Assembly: GCF_031456835.1 (NCBI RefSeq)
Contig: NZ_JAVDVK010000001.1
Location: 1,116,001-1,180,000, forward strand
DNA from: Leifsonia shinshuensis
GTDB lineage: Bacteria > Actinomycetota > Actinomycetes > Actinomycetales > Microbacteriaceae
DNA: 64,000 nucleotides
Reading direction: 5' to 3'
Program-made: the position numbers and the translations under genes
Notes under the pieces: generated by a model
The model's database searches: none
Seen by the model: the letters and a program-made list of their open reading frames with translations, nothing else
What the model was told of the DNA's origin: nothing
In this document: in pieces, positions 24,060 to 34,307 of the stretch
Position numbering within the stretch: the stretch's first letter is position 1
How the letters are laid out: every line of letters begins with the position of its first letter

Positions 24060-25248
24060 ACATACGGTCATCGACTCCCGCGACGGATACCTCCGGGCCG
24101 TCGAGCGCATCGCCGCAGGCACCGGTCCCGTCGCCGTCGACGCCGAGCGGGCCAGCGGCTTCCGGTACTCGCAGCGGGCCTACCTCATCCAGGTGTTCCG
24201 CCGCGGCTCCGGCACGTTCCTGTTCGATCCGCCGGCCGTCGGCCGGTTCGACGAGCTGAACGACGCCATCCACGACGACGAGTGGGTGCTGCACGCGGCG
24301 ACGCAGGACCTCACCTGCCTGCGCGAGGTGGGCCTCGACCCGTCGATCGTCTTCGACACGGAGCTCGCCGCCCGACTGCTCGGGATGCCGCGCGTCGGCC
24401 TCGGGACCGTCGTCGAGGAGCTGCTCGGCATCCACCTGGCCAAGGAGCACAGCGCCGCCGACTGGTCGACGCGGCCCCTGCCGGAGCCGTGGCTGAACTA
24501 CGCCGCCCTCGATGTCGAGCTGCTGCCCGACCTCCGCGACGCGATCGCCGCGCTGCTGGATGAGGCGGGCAAGATGGACATCGCCCGCCAAGAGTTCGCG
24601 GACGAGCTGGTGCGCGACCTCGTACCGGTCCGGCACGAGCCCTGGCGCCGGCTGTCGGGCATCCACTCGATCCGGGGGCTGCGCAACCTCGCGGTCGCCC
24701 GCGAGCTGTGGCTGAGCCGGGATGCGCTGGCGCGCGAGCTCGACACCGCGCCCGGTCGCCTCGTGCCGGACGCGTCGCTGACCGCCGCCGCCAAGGCGAT
24801 GCCGGAGAGCAAGCGCGCGCTCGCATCGCTGCGCGAGTTCACCGGGCGGGCCAGCCGCTCCGAGCTGGACCGCTGGTGGGCCGCGATCGAAGCGGGACGC
24901 ACGACGGACGACCTCCCGGTGCTGCGCGGCAACGGCGACAGCCTGCCCCCGCCCCGTGCGTGGTCCGACCGCAACCCCGAGGCGGATGCGCGGCTGAAGG
25001 CCGCCCGCGCGGCGCTGACGACCGTGTCCGAGGAGCGCGCCATCCCCCTCGAGAACCTGCTGACCCCCGACACGCTGCGCCGTGTCGCCTGGACGCCGCC
25101 CGCCGAGGTGACGCCCGAGACCGTCGCCGAGGCCCTCACCGCGCACGGCGCCCGCCCCTGGCAGGTTGCCGCAACCTCACAGGTGATCGCCCAGGCGTTT
25201 GTGGAAAGTACCCAAAGCGCCGACGAGGGGTCCGAACCCGCTTCGTAG
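24052..25248 (+). CDS. rnd: Ribonuclease D
   Basis: The 398-residue protein starts with a DnaQ-like 3'-5' exonuclease domain: VAVDAERASGFRYSQRAYLI (Exo I acidic pair), VLHAATQDLTCL (Exo II) and YAALDVELLPDL (Exo III). An HRDC domain follows (ARELWLSRDALARELDTAPG). RNase D trims 3' ends of structured RNAs such as tRNA precursors. GTG 24052 is preceded by GAGAAGGA. It is coupled to the DUF3000 gene. Confidence 0.88.
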   Translation: MAEHTVIDSRDGYLRAVERIAAGTGPVAVDAERASGFRYSQRAYLIQVFRRGSGTFLFDPPAVGRFDELNDAIHDDEWVLHAATQDLTCLREVGLDPSIVFDTELAARLLGMPRVGLGTVVEELLGIHLAKEHSAADWSTRPLPEPWLNYAALDVELLPDLRDAIAALLDEAGKMDIARQEFADELVRDLVPVRHEPWRRLSGIHSIRGLRNLAVARELWLSRDALARELDTAPGRLVPDASLTAAAKAMPESKRALASLREFTGRASRSELDRWWAAIEAGRTTDDLPVLRGNGDSLPPPRAWSDRNPEADARLKAARAALTTVSEERAIPLENLLTPDTLRRVAWTPPAEVTPETVAEALTAHGARPWQVAATSQVIAQAFVESTQSADEGSEPAS

Positions 25249-25321
25249 GAAGGATCAAACGATTCTTTTCGTGCACAGCGGTGTACCTAGGATCGTTTCC
25301 GACCTTGATTTGGGAGGCACT

Positions 25322-26530
25322 GTGGCCGATAGGAACGATGTCGTGTTCGTCGACGGAGTCCGTACTCCGTTCGGACGGGCCGGCGAAAAAGGGCAGTACT
25401 GGAACACCCGGGCGGACGACCTCGTCGTGAAGGCGATGATCGGGCTGCTGGAGCGGAACCCCGAGGTGCCCAAGGACCGGATCGACGACGTGGCGATCGC
25501 CGCGACCACGCAGCAGGGCGACCAGGGACTCACCCTCGGCCGCACGGCGGCGCTCCTCGCCGGCCTGCCCAAGTCGGTCCCCGGATTCGCGATCGACCGG
25601 ATGTGCGCGGGCGCCATGACCAGCGTCACCACCCTCGGCTCGGGCATCGCGTTCGGCGCCTACGACCTCGTCATCGCCGGCGGTGTCGAGCACATGGGCC
25701 GCCACCCGATGGGCTTCGGGGCCGACCCCAACCCGCGCTTCCTCTCCGAGAAAATGGTCGCCGAGGACGCGCTCAACATGGGCATGACCGCCGAGCGCAT
25801 CCACGACCGCTTCCCCGCGCTCACCAAGGAGCGCTCCGACCGGTTCGCCATGCGCAGCCAGCACAAGCTCGCCGCTGCCTACGAGGCCGGCAAGATCCAG
25901 CCGGACCTGGTGCCGGTCGCCATTCGCTCGGAGTCGGGCTGGGGCCTCGCCACCGAGGACGAGGGGATGCGCCCGCAGACCACGATGGAGGGCCTCGCCA
26001 CGCTCAAGACGCCGTTCCGTCCCCACGGCCGGGTCACGGCGGGCAACTCGTCCCCGCTGACCGACGGCGCCACCGCCTCCCTCCTCGCGTCGCACGACGC
26101 CGTGAAGGAGCTCGGCCTGACGCCGAAGATGCGGATGGTCAGCTTCGCCTTCGCGGGCGTCGAGCCGGAGATCATGGGGCTGGGCCCGGTCCCGTCGACC
26201 GAGAAGGCGCTCCGCAAGGCGGGCCTCAGCATCGACGACATCGGCCTGTTCGAGCTCAACGAGGCCTTCGCCATCCAGGTGCTGTCGTTCCTCGACCACT
26301 TCGGGATCGCCGACGACGACCCGCGGGTCAACCAGTGGGGCGGCGCGATCGCGATCGGGCACCCGCTCGCCGCGAGCGGCGTGCGCCTGATGATCCAGCT
26401 GGCCCGCCAGTTCGAGGAGCACCCCGAGGTCCGCTACGGCATCACCGCGATGTGCGTGGGCCTCGGCCAGGGCGGCACCGTCATCTGGGAGAACCCGAAC
26501 TACGACAAGCGCGCCGCGCGGAAGGGCTGA
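25322..26530 (+). CDS. fadA: Acetyl-CoA acyltransferase (thiolase, FadA type)
   Basis: The 402-residue thiolase has the nucleophilic cysteine in DRMCAGAMTS (near residue 93), the histidine in IGHPLAASG and the second cysteine in MCVGLGQGG. VDGVRTPFGR is the typical N-terminus. It performs the last, thiolytic step of fatty acid beta-oxidation. GTG 25322 follows GGGAGG. The downstream fadB-like gene begins after 7 bp, giving a two-gene beta-oxidation operon. Confidence 0.92.
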   Translation: MADRNDVVFVDGVRTPFGRAGEKGQYWNTRADDLVVKAMIGLLERNPEVPKDRIDDVAIAATTQQGDQGLTLGRTAALLAGLPKSVPGFAIDRMCAGAMTSVTTLGSGIAFGAYDLVIAGGVEHMGRHPMGFGADPNPRFLSEKMVAEDALNMGMTAERIHDRFPALTKERSDRFAMRSQHKLAAAYEAGKIQPDLVPVAIRSESGWGLATEDEGMRPQTTMEGLATLKTPFRPHGRVTAGNSSPLTDGATASLLASHDAVKELGLTPKMRMVSFAFAGVEPEIMGLGPVPSTEKALRKAGLSIDDIGLFELNEAFAIQVLSFLDHFGIADDDPRVNQWGGAIAIGHPLAASGVRLMIQLARQFEEHPEVRYGITAMCVGLGQGGTVIWENPNYDKRAARKG

Positions 26531-26537
26531 GACGCAC

Positions 26538-28676
26538 GTGACCGACTACAGCAAGATCGACTTCTCCCCCCTCGCCGACCTCACCGACGACGAGGTCGTC
26601 ACCCACTCGTTCGTGAAGGATGTTCGCCTGCCGAGCGGCAAGAACCTCGCGCTGGTCACCCTCGACAACGGCCGCGACCACACGCGGCCCAACACGATGG
26701 GCCCGGCGACGCTCCTCGAGCTCGGGAAGACCTTCGACGAGCTGACCGAGCGGGCGAAGCGCGGTGAGATCGACGCGGTCGCCGTCACCGGCAAGCCGTT
26801 CATCCTCGCCGCCGGAGCCGACCTCAGCCGGGTGAACGAGATCCCGAGCGTCGAGGTGGCGAAGCTGCTCCCCCAGCTGGGCCACTACGTCCTGGGCAAG
26901 CAGGCCAAATTAGGCGTCCCCTCGTTCGTGTTCACGAACGGCCTGGCGCTGGGCGGCGGCGTGGAGATCGGCCTCAACGCCGACTACCGCACCATCGACC
27001 GCAACGCGGCCGCGTTCGCGCTGCCCGAGGTGTTCCTCGGGCTGATCCCCGGCTGGGGCGGCGCGACCATCCTGCCGAACCTGATCGGCATCGAGAACGC
27101 CCTGAAGGTCGTGGTCGAGAACCCGCTCAAGCAGAACCGGATGCTCAAGCCGCAGGAGGTCTTCGACCTGGGGATCGCCGACGCGATCTTCGACTCGGCC
27201 AACTTCCTCGAGGACTCGCTGAAGTGGGCCGACTCCGTGCTCACCGGCGCGACCGTCGTGAAGCGGCCGAACGAGCCGGGCAAAGTCGAGCGGATGGTCA
27301 AGTGGGACGCCGCCATCGGCATCGCCCGCAAGATGCTCGAGTCGCGCATCGGCACCGTGCCGAAGTCGCCGTACAAGGCGCTCGACCTGCTCAAGGCCGC
27401 GAAGTCGAACGACCGTGAGGCCGGCTTCGCCCTCGAGGACGACGCACTCGCCGAGCTGATCGCCGGCGACCAGTTCCAGGCCAGCATCTACGCCTTCAAC
27501 CTGGTGCAGAAGCGGGCCAAGAAGCCCGCCGGCGCGCCCGACCGCAAGCTCGCCAAGAAGGTCACCAAGATCGGTGTGATCGGGGCCGGCTACATGGCCA
27601 GCCAGTTCGCGCTGCTGTTCGTCCGCCGCCTGCGGGTGCCCGTGGTCATCACCGACCTCGACCAGGCCCACGTCGACAAGGGCGTTGCATACATCCACGA
27701 CGAGATCGGCACACTCCAGGAGAAGGGCCGCATCTCTCCGGATGAGGCCAACCGGCTGCGCGCCCTGGTCACCGGCACCACGAACAAGGCCGACTTCGCC
27801 GACTGCGACTGGGTCATCGAGGCCGTGTTCGAGGAGCTGTCCGTGAAGCAGGACGTCTTCGCCGAGGTGGAGCCGTTCCTCTCCGACGAGGCGGTCATCG
27901 CGACCAACACCTCCTCGCTCTCCGTCGAGCAGATCGGCGCGAAGCTGAAGCACCCCGAGCGCCTGGTCGGCTTCCACTTCTTCACGCCGGTCGCGGTCAT
28001 GCCGCTGATCGAGGTCGTGAAGACGCCGAACACCGACGAGGCCACCCTCTCCACCGCCATGGTCACGGCCGCGGCGCTGAAGAAGAACGCCGTCATCACG
28101 GCGGACACGCCCGGCTTCGTGGTCAACCGCGTACTGGCCAAGATCCTCGGCGACGCGATGCACGCCGTCGACGACGGGACGCCGTTCGAGGTCGTCGACG
28201 AGGCCATCGCCCCGCTGGGCCTGCCGATGGCGCCCTCCGCCCTGCTCGACCTGGTCGGGCTGAAGGTCGGCGCGCACGTGCTCGACACCCACCACGCGGC
28301 GTTCCCGGACCGGTTCTACCGCTCCGAGAACCTCCACAAGCTGGCCGAGTACGGCACGCTGCTGGAGAAGGACGCCAAGGGCAAGGTGAAGGGCCTCGAC
28401 AAGGGCGCAGCGAAGATCGTCTCGGGCGGCAAGAACCCGTGGACGAAGGAGCAGATCCTCCGCACCCTGGAGGACGGCCTGGCCGACGAGATCCACCGCA
28501 TGCTGGTCGACGACCACGTCGTCGAGGCGCCGGAGGACATCGACCTCTGCATGATCCTCGGCGCGGGCTTCCCGTTCCAGATGGGCGGCATCACGCCGTA
28601 CCTCGACCGGGTCGGCGCGTCAGAGCGGGTCTTCGGGGACACGTTCCACCACCCGCCGATCAAGGGCGTCGCGTAG
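26538..28676 (+). CDS. fadB: Multifunctional fatty-acid oxidation protein (enoyl-CoA hydratase / 3-hydroxyacyl-CoA dehydrogenase)
   Basis: The 712-residue fusion has an N-terminal crotonase domain to about residue 200 (FTNGLALGGGVEIGLNADYR holds the oxyanion loop). A Rossmann domain follows, KIGVIGAGYMASQFALLF (near residue 345), with the 3-hydroxyacyl-CoA dehydrogenase catalytic region ERLVGFHFFTPVAVMPLIEV and the C-terminal helical domain. It hydrates enoyl-CoA and oxidises the hydroxyacyl product using NAD. GTG 26538 directly follows fadA. Confidence 0.92.
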   Translation: MTDYSKIDFSPLADLTDDEVVTHSFVKDVRLPSGKNLALVTLDNGRDHTRPNTMGPATLLELGKTFDELTERAKRGEIDAVAVTGKPFILAAGADLSRVNEIPSVEVAKLLPQLGHYVLGKQAKLGVPSFVFTNGLALGGGVEIGLNADYRTIDRNAAAFALPEVFLGLIPGWGGATILPNLIGIENALKVVVENPLKQNRMLKPQEVFDLGIADAIFDSANFLEDSLKWADSVLTGATVVKRPNEPGKVERMVKWDAAIGIARKMLESRIGTVPKSPYKALDLLKAAKSNDREAGFALEDDALAELIAGDQFQASIYAFNLVQKRAKKPAGAPDRKLAKKVTKIGVIGAGYMASQFALLFVRRLRVPVVITDLDQAHVDKGVAYIHDEIGTLQEKGRISPDEANRLRALVTGTTNKADFADCDWVIEAVFEELSVKQDVFAEVEPFLSDEAVIATNTSSLSVEQIGAKLKHPERLVGFHFFTPVAVMPLIEVVKTPNTDEATLSTAMVTAAALKKNAVITADTPGFVVNRVLAKILGDAMHAVDDGTPFEVVDEAIAPLGLPMAPSALLDLVGLKVGAHVLDTHHAAFPDRFYRSENLHKLAEYGTLLEKDAKGKVKGLDKGAAKIVSGGKNPWTKEQILRTLEDGLADEIHRMLVDDHVVEAPEDIDLCMILGAGFPFQMGGITPYLDRVGASERVFGDTFHHPPIKGVA

Positions 28677-28691
28677 GCGCCCGCCCCATTG

Positions 28692-28735
28692 ACGCAGCAC
28701 GCCGTCCGCCTGAAGTGGCGGACGGCGTGTTGCGT
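28692..28735. terminator. Long bidirectional hairpin between fadB and the aldo/keto reductase gene
   Basis: The 19-bp arms ACGCAGCACGCCGTCCGCC and GGCGGACGGCGTGTTGCGT surround a 6-nt loop, with one G-T wobble. They lie between convergent genes. Confidence 0.65.
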
Positions 28736-28751
28736 TACGCAGCGGGACGGG

Positions 28752-29728
<977 letters not shown>

Positions 29729-29732
<4 letters not shown>

Positions 29733-30130
29733 GCGTCGTTCCCTTCCGTGACCTGGCCGACGCTCTGCCGGTACAGGTCGATCTTGTAGTCGATGGCCGC
29801 CAGGCTCGCCGTCATCTCCTCCAGTTGCCGCACGACGGCCATCCGGTGCAGGAGCAGCAGCTCGAGCCGTTCCGCCTGTGTGCCGTCGCCGTCGCGGGCG
29901 AGCACCACGTACTGGCGCATCGTCGCGATCGGCATGGCCGTCGAGCGCAGCTTCGTGAGGAACGTCACCCAGGTGACGTCCGCCTCGGTGTAGCGCCGGT
30001 GGGTGGAGGATGCGCGCCCGACCGGGGTCAGCATCAGCCCTTCGCGCTCGTAGTAGCGCAGGGTGTGCGTGGTGAGTCCGGTCCGCTCGGCGACGTCGGA
30101 GATCGACATCGCCGTCCGTGTGTCGGTCAT
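29729..30130 (-). CDS. MerR-family transcriptional regulator
   Basis: The 133-residue protein has the MerR helix-turn-helix [20 protein letters not shown], the wing [11 protein letters not shown] and a C-terminal coiled coil ([19 protein letters not shown]). It lacks effector cysteines. ATG 30130 lies 6 nt after TACTGT. Its own promoter has a 19-bp spacer containing a dyad, the hallmark of MerR autoregulation. It probably responds to a small molecule cleared by the co-transcribed aldo/keto reductase. Confidence 0.88.
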
Positions 30131-30136
30131 ATCGCC

Positions 30137-30167
30137 ACAGTAGAACTTCGAGCGCACTCCAAGTCAA
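30137..30167 (-). promoter_or_regulatory. MerR-type promoter (19-bp spacer) of the MerR-AKR operon
   Basis: On the minus strand TTGACT and TACTGT are separated by exactly 19 bp. The spacer contains the imperfect dyad ACTTGGAG-N4-CTCGAAGT. Such long spacers are the known target of MerR-family activators. Confidence 0.7.
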
Positions 30168-30188
30168 CCGATCCCCACCCACCGGGAA

Positions 30189-30243
30189 GATTTGTGCCAA
30201 ATCGTCGTTATGCGGCGGCCATAACCGAGATTTGGCGCAAATC
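30189..30243. repeat. Nested palindrome array between dxs and the MerR gene
   Basis: Two 15-bp palindromes, GATTTG-TGC-CAAATC (30189-30203) and GATTTG-GCG-CAAATC (30229-30243), flank TTATG-N7-CATAA (30208-30224). All are symmetric about position 30216, so the whole 55 bp is also a large inverted repeat. The DNA is AT-richer than its surroundings and lacks a terminator T-tract. It lies 22 bp upstream of the MerR promoter and 19 bp after the dxs stop. It may be a double operator. Confidence 0.6.
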
Positions 30244-30262
30244 TATCCCGGGAAGGGATGAG

Positions 30263-32218
30263 TCAGGCGCGGCGCTTCTTGGCGGGAGCGGCCTCGTCGG
30301 CGGCGGAGTCGTCGTCGGGCAGCGGGCGCGCGATCGGCACGCGGCTGCCGAGCACCTGCGCGACGAGGTCGCGCGCGATCTTCTGCGGGGTGAGCCCCGC
30401 ATCCTCGAGGATCTGCTCGCGCGAGGCGTGGTCGATGAACGCGTCGGGCAGGCCCAGCTCGTCCACCGCCGTATCGATGCCGGCCTCGCGGAGATCCTGA
30501 CGGACACGCGTGCCGATGCCGCCGACGCGGATGCCGTCCTCGATCGTCACCACGATGCGGTGCTCGGCCGCCAGCGACAGGATGCTCTTCGGCACCGGGA
30601 CGACCCAGCGCGGGTCCACGACGGTGGCGCCGATGCCCTGTGCGGCCAGCCGGTCGGCGACCTTGAGCCCGAGGTCGGCCATCGGGCCGACCGTCACGAG
30701 CAGCACATCCTTGCGGTCGCCCTCGCGGAGGACGTCCACTCCGTCGTCGAGCCGGCGCACCGCCTCGATGTCGGGCTGCACGGCCCCCTTCGGGAAGCGG
30801 AGGACGGTCGGCGCGTCGTCGACCGCCACGGCCTCCCCCAGCTCCTCGCGGAAGCGGGTGCCGTCGCGCGGCGCGGCGAGCCGGATGTGGGGGACCACCT
30901 GCAGGATGGCGAGGTCCCAGATGCCGTGGTGGCTCGGACCATCCGGCCCGGTCACCCCGGCCCGGTCGAGGACGAACGTCACGCCCGCCTTGTGGAGCCC
31001 CACATCCATCAGCACCTGGTCGAACGCGCGGTTCATGAAGGTGGCGTAGATCGCGACCACGGGATGCAGCCCGCCGAAGGCGAGGCCGGCCGCGCTGGTG
31101 GCCGCGTGCTGCTCGGCGATGCCGACGTCGTGCACGCGGTCGGGGAAACGCTCCGCGAACTTGTGCAGGCCGGTGGGCCGCAGCATGGCGGCGGTGATGC
31201 CGACGATCTTCGGGTCCTTCTCGGCCAGCCGCACGATCTCGTCGGCGAACACGTCCGTCCACCCGACCTTGCTCGACCCCGCTGTCGACTCACCAGTCTC
31301 CGGGTCGATCTGCCCGACGGAGTGGAACTGGTCCGCGGCGTCGCGCAGGGCCGGCTCGTAGCCGCGTCCCTTCTGCGTGATGGCGTGGACGATGACGGGC
31401 GCGCCGTAGTTCTTGGCCTGCTCGAGCGCCTCCTCCATCGCCTGCACGTCGTGGCCGTGGATCGGACCGATGTACTTGATGTCGAGGTTCGAGTAGAGCG
31501 CCTCATTGTTCGTGAACCGGCTCAGGAAGCCGTGCAGCCCGCCGCGCACTCCACGGTAGAAGGACCGCCCTGGGGTGCCCAGCTTGTCGAACGCCTTGCG
31601 CGACGTGAGGTACAGGTTGCGGTAGCCGCGGCGGGTGCGCACCGTGTTGAGGAAGCGCGCCATGCCGCCGATCGTCGGCGCGTAGGAGCGGCCGTTGTCG
31701 TTGACGACGATGATCAGCTTGCGGTTGTTGTCGTCGGAGATGTTGTTGAGCGCCTCCCACGTCATGCCGCCGGTGAGGGCGCCGTCGCCGACCACCGCGA
31801 TCACGTGGCGGTCCTGCTGGCCCGTCAGCTCGAACGCCCGGGAGATGCCGTCGGCCCACGACAGCGACGACGACGCGTGGGAGCTCTCGACGATGTCGTG
31901 CTCCGACTCGGAGCGCTGCGGGTACCCGGCGAGGCCGCCGCGCTGGCGCAGCTGCGAGAAGTCCTGCCGCCCCGTGAGCAGCTTGTGGACGTACGACTGG
32001 TGGCCGGTGTCGAAGACGATGGCATCCCGCGGCGAGTCGAACACCCGGTGGATGGCGATGGTCGTCTCGACGACGCCCAGGTTCGGGCCGAGGTGGCCGC
32101 CGGTCTTCGCCACATTGGCGACCAGGAACGCGCGCACTTCGCCCGCGAGCTGGACGAGCTCCCGCTCGGTCAGCCGATCGAGGTCGCGCGGACCCTGAAT
32201 GGTCTCGAGGATGCCCAT
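30263..32218 (-). CDS. dxs: 1-deoxy-D-xylulose-5-phosphate synthase
   Basis: The 651-residue TPP enzyme has GHLGPNLGVVE, FDTGHQSYVHKLLTGR, the TPP motif GDGALTGGMTWEALNNISD, then DVGIAEQHAA and DRAGVTGPDGPSHHG. It condenses pyruvate and glyceraldehyde 3-phosphate in the first step of the methylerythritol phosphate isoprenoid pathway. The C-terminal tail is Lys/Ala-rich. TAGACT lies 7 nt before ATG 32218, so it is leaderless. It stands alone, without other pathway genes nearby. Confidence 0.95.
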   Translation of the reverse strand: MGILETIQGPRDLDRLTERELVQLAGEVRAFLVANVAKTGGHLGPNLGVVETTIAIHRVFDSPRDAIVFDTGHQSYVHKLLTGRQDFSQLRQRGGLAGYPQRSESEHDIVESSHASSSLSWADGISRAFELTGQQDRHVIAVVGDGALTGGMTWEALNNISDDNNRKLIIVVNDNGRSYAPTIGGMARFLNTVRTRRGYRNLYLTSRKAFDKLGTPGRSFYRGVRGGLHGFLSRFTNNEALYSNLDIKYIGPIHGHDVQAMEEALEQAKNYGAPVIVHAITQKGRGYEPALRDAADQFHSVGQIDPETGESTAGSSKVGWTDVFADEIVRLAEKDPKIVGITAAMLRPTGLHKFAERFPDRVHDVGIAEQHAATSAAGLAFGGLHPVVAIYATFMNRAFDQVLMDVGLHKAGVTFVLDRAGVTGPDGPSHHGIWDLAILQVVPHIRLAAPRDGTRFREELGEAVAVDDAPTVLRFPKGAVQPDIEAVRRLDDGVDVLREGDRKDVLLVTVGPMADLGLKVADRLAAQGIGATVVDPRWVVPVPKSILSLAAEHRIVVTIEDGIRVGGIGTRVRQDLREAGIDTAVDELGLPDAFIDHASREQILEDAGLTPQKIARDLVAQVLGSRVPIARPLPDDDSAADEAAPAKKRRA

Positions 32219-32249
32219 GCGTTCGAGTCTAGGCGCGCCTTCGTCAAGA

Positions 32250-32278
32250 GAGGCTCGGAACCGGCGGTTCCGAGCCTC
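32250..32278 (-). terminator. 13-bp hairpin downstream of the OLD nuclease gene
   Basis: GAGGCTCGGAACC-GGC-GGTTCCGAGCCTC is a perfect hairpin, followed by TCTTG on the minus strand. It starts only 8 bp beyond the outer copy of a 14-bp repeat whose other copy contains the acnA stop codon. It could be the original acnA terminator. Confidence 0.55.
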
Positions 32279-32285
32279 CCCTTGA

Positions 32286-32299
32286 CAGCGGCGTGCTTA
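32286..32299. repeat. 14-bp direct repeat, left copy flanking the OLD nuclease gene
   Basis: CAGCGGCGTGCTTA is identical to 34355-34368. On the minus strand both copies read TAAGCACGCCGCTG, and in the right copy the TAA is the acnA stop codon. The interval between copies holds one GC-poorer gene. The 97 bp from here to that gene's stop codon contain no other supported feature. Confidence 0.6.
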
Positions 32300-32396
32300 T
32301 CCCGGCCGGTATACGACGATGCTGCCAGGGGACCTGGTGGCTCAGAGCGCAAACATCACTAAGCCGACTTCTTCGTCTCTGCTTCGCGACTGTTGG

Positions 32397-34136
32397 TCAT
32401 ACACTCGCGGCGATGGGCTCATCGTCGACAACTGATGTCTGTAGGATCGCGACGCGAGAAGTGAGGTCATCGAGCAGACTTGACCACCTCTCGTAGTGCT
32501 TTGGCTTGGCGTTCCGCGCCAGCCACCCCGGAAAGTCCTGCTTTCCGCGAGGCGTAAAGTCGTATCGGTACTCTCCGCCGAACTTCACCTTGGACTTCAA
32601 CACCAGTTCTTCGCCTTGGTCGTCGACGAACTTCTGCATCAGCGCCGCTGGGAACATCCACTCGCTCTCCGCATCTTGGTGACCGCCGACGAACGTTCGA
32701 TACTCCAGGATCGACTTCTTCGCAAAGCCAAATCGTCCAGATAGCAAGTCGCGTGCGGAGCGGCCTTCCTCATCGGAATCGAACAGGGCAATCACCTGTT
32801 GCTTTGCCTCGGCGCGGAGGAGGATGGCCTGCGCGACCGCTGAGTGCGCGCCTTTGCAGGGCACGATCGTGACAGAACTCAACTCGTCAGCGCGGCCCAA
32901 GGCTGACGCCGCCAACTCGATGAACTGCTTGTCGGTCTCACCTTCCACCACGAGGAGCAGTGCACAGTCGGGAGGAACTGAGTGATAACGGTCGAGGAGT
33001 TCGGGTACGACGGTGTCGACGAAGAGTCCGGACATGACTTTGGCGTGCTCGCCGTTCCCGAGGGCAGACCCAACAACTCGCGAGATCCCGTCATTCAAAC
33101 CCTTCTCCAACGCGACTACCTGCGCATTCGACGACCGGGAGACTATGTATGGAGAATGAGACGTCACCAGTAGCGTCACATCATCTCGCTCCGCAAGTAG
33201 CTCGAGATCGTCTCGTAGGGCTTGTTGCGCTGCCGGGTGCAGGAAGGCTTCTGGCTCTTCGAGCGCGAAAACGAGAGACTGCTTGCTCGCATCGCTGAGG
33301 TAGCGCAAGAGCGCTATGAGAATGCCGCCGGCGATACCTGTGCCTTTAGAAGCCAGATCGGTCATCACCGAGTCCTCGAGCCGAATCCGGATGTTAGACA
33401 GGGTTTCTTCGAGCGATGTCACTGACGGGACAAGGGCGATGCTCTTCACCTCGGGGAACAGCCGTTGGCTGAGGTTCAGGATCTTCTCGCGCATCGGCGC
33501 AAGCAGACCATCTTGAAGATGCTGTTCGTACGCGATCCGAGCTTCTTCTGATTCCCCGTATGCCGTTCCCAACTCCTCACGCAAGACGGAGTGAAGGATC
33601 TCCCGGAACTGCCCAACCAGAAGCATCTCGATGCTCTGGCCGCTCTCAACAGATACGAATCTCACGAGCTTGCGGAACTGCTTGAGCGCACGCTCGTTGA
33701 GCGCCGCCTCGCCGCGCCGATCGCCGACTCCCTTTGCCGCGAAGTACTCCTGCCTCACCAGACCGGTTGCCTGGTTACCGCGATAGGTGACGACCAGGCG
33801 TAGCTCGTTCGCACCAGCGTAGGTGGGCTTGCCATCGCCTACGACACTCTCCTCATACTCCCGGAGATACTTGAGCAGCGTCCTTTCGGAGCTCGAACGA
33901 CCCTCGACCTTGAAGGTGAGCGTCGTTCGCGGATAGGCATAGAGCAGCTGGCCGGGAACATCTCGAGACGCCTCGAAGTCGTACGCCGGATCAAGCGCCA
34001 ACTTAAGCGCCCGGACGAGATTGGACTTCCCGCAATTATTCGGCCCGACGAAAGAGTTCATGCCCGTGACGAGCGAGACATCGATGCCTTCCACGAACGA
34101 GCGAAACGACTTTACGTCAAGGCGTACTAGCTTCAC
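32397..34136 (-). CDS. OLD-family ATP-dependent endonuclease (AAA ATPase + TOPRIM)
   Basis: The 579-residue protein starts with an ABC/SMC-like ATPase: Walker A GPNNCGKSN (residues 31-39), signature region ASKGTGIAGG, Walker B LVFALEEPEAFLHP, and a switch histidine in TSHSPYI. A TOPRIM domain follows, with the catalytic glutamate in LLVVEGETDKQF and the acidic pair in VIALFDSDEEG. OLD nucleases cut DNA and many defend against phage. No UvrD-like gajB or other partner is adjacent, so this looks like a single-gene (class 1) OLD system. GC content is visibly lower than in neighbours, suggesting acquisition by transfer. Confidence 0.85.
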   Translation of the reverse strand: MKLVRLDVKSFRSFVEGIDVSLVTGMNSFVGPNNCGKSNLVRALKLALDPAYDFEASRDVPGQLLYAYPRTTLTFKVEGRSSSERTLLKYLREYEESVVGDGKPTYAGANELRLVVTYRGNQATGLVRQEYFAAKGVGDRRGEAALNERALKQFRKLVRFVSVESGQSIEMLLVGQFREILHSVLREELGTAYGESEEARIAYEQHLQDGLLAPMREKILNLSQRLFPEVKSIALVPSVTSLEETLSNIRIRLEDSVMTDLASKGTGIAGGILIALLRYLSDASKQSLVFALEEPEAFLHPAAQQALRDDLELLAERDDVTLLVTSHSPYIVSRSSNAQVVALEKGLNDGISRVVGSALGNGEHAKVMSGLFVDTVVPELLDRYHSVPPDCALLLVVEGETDKQFIELAASALGRADELSSVTIVPCKGAHSAVAQAILLRAEAKQQVIALFDSDEEGRSARDLLSGRFGFAKKSILEYRTFVGGHQDAESEWMFPAALMQKFVDDQGEELVLKSKVKFGGEYRYDFTPRGKQDFPGWLARNAKPKHYERWSSLLDDLTSRVAILQTSVVDDEPIAASV

Positions 34137-34307
34137 GTCGAATCCCCAAACTCGATTTTCCTACGTTGTCTCGACTCTTCCATACGAGCCGGGACTCGGA
34201 TGCGAGAGCCGGCGTGGTGTGTCGTGCCGCGCCACCGAATCACGACCCTCGAGGCGGTCATAGGAAGCGGAGGAATAGCCGAGGCGACTCACTGGTAGAC
34301 AGCGAAA

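Noticed and set aside
22122..24122. A 666-codon minus-strand frame spanning the hydrolase, the DUF3000 gene and the start of rnd
   Set aside because: It crosses genes on both strands that have clear families and signals, and it has no recognisable protein features.
32397..34136. Gabija, PARIS or retron system
   Set aside because: The AAA/TOPRIM protein is present, but no UvrD helicase, separate TOPRIM effector, reverse transcriptase or ncRNA candidate is adjacent.
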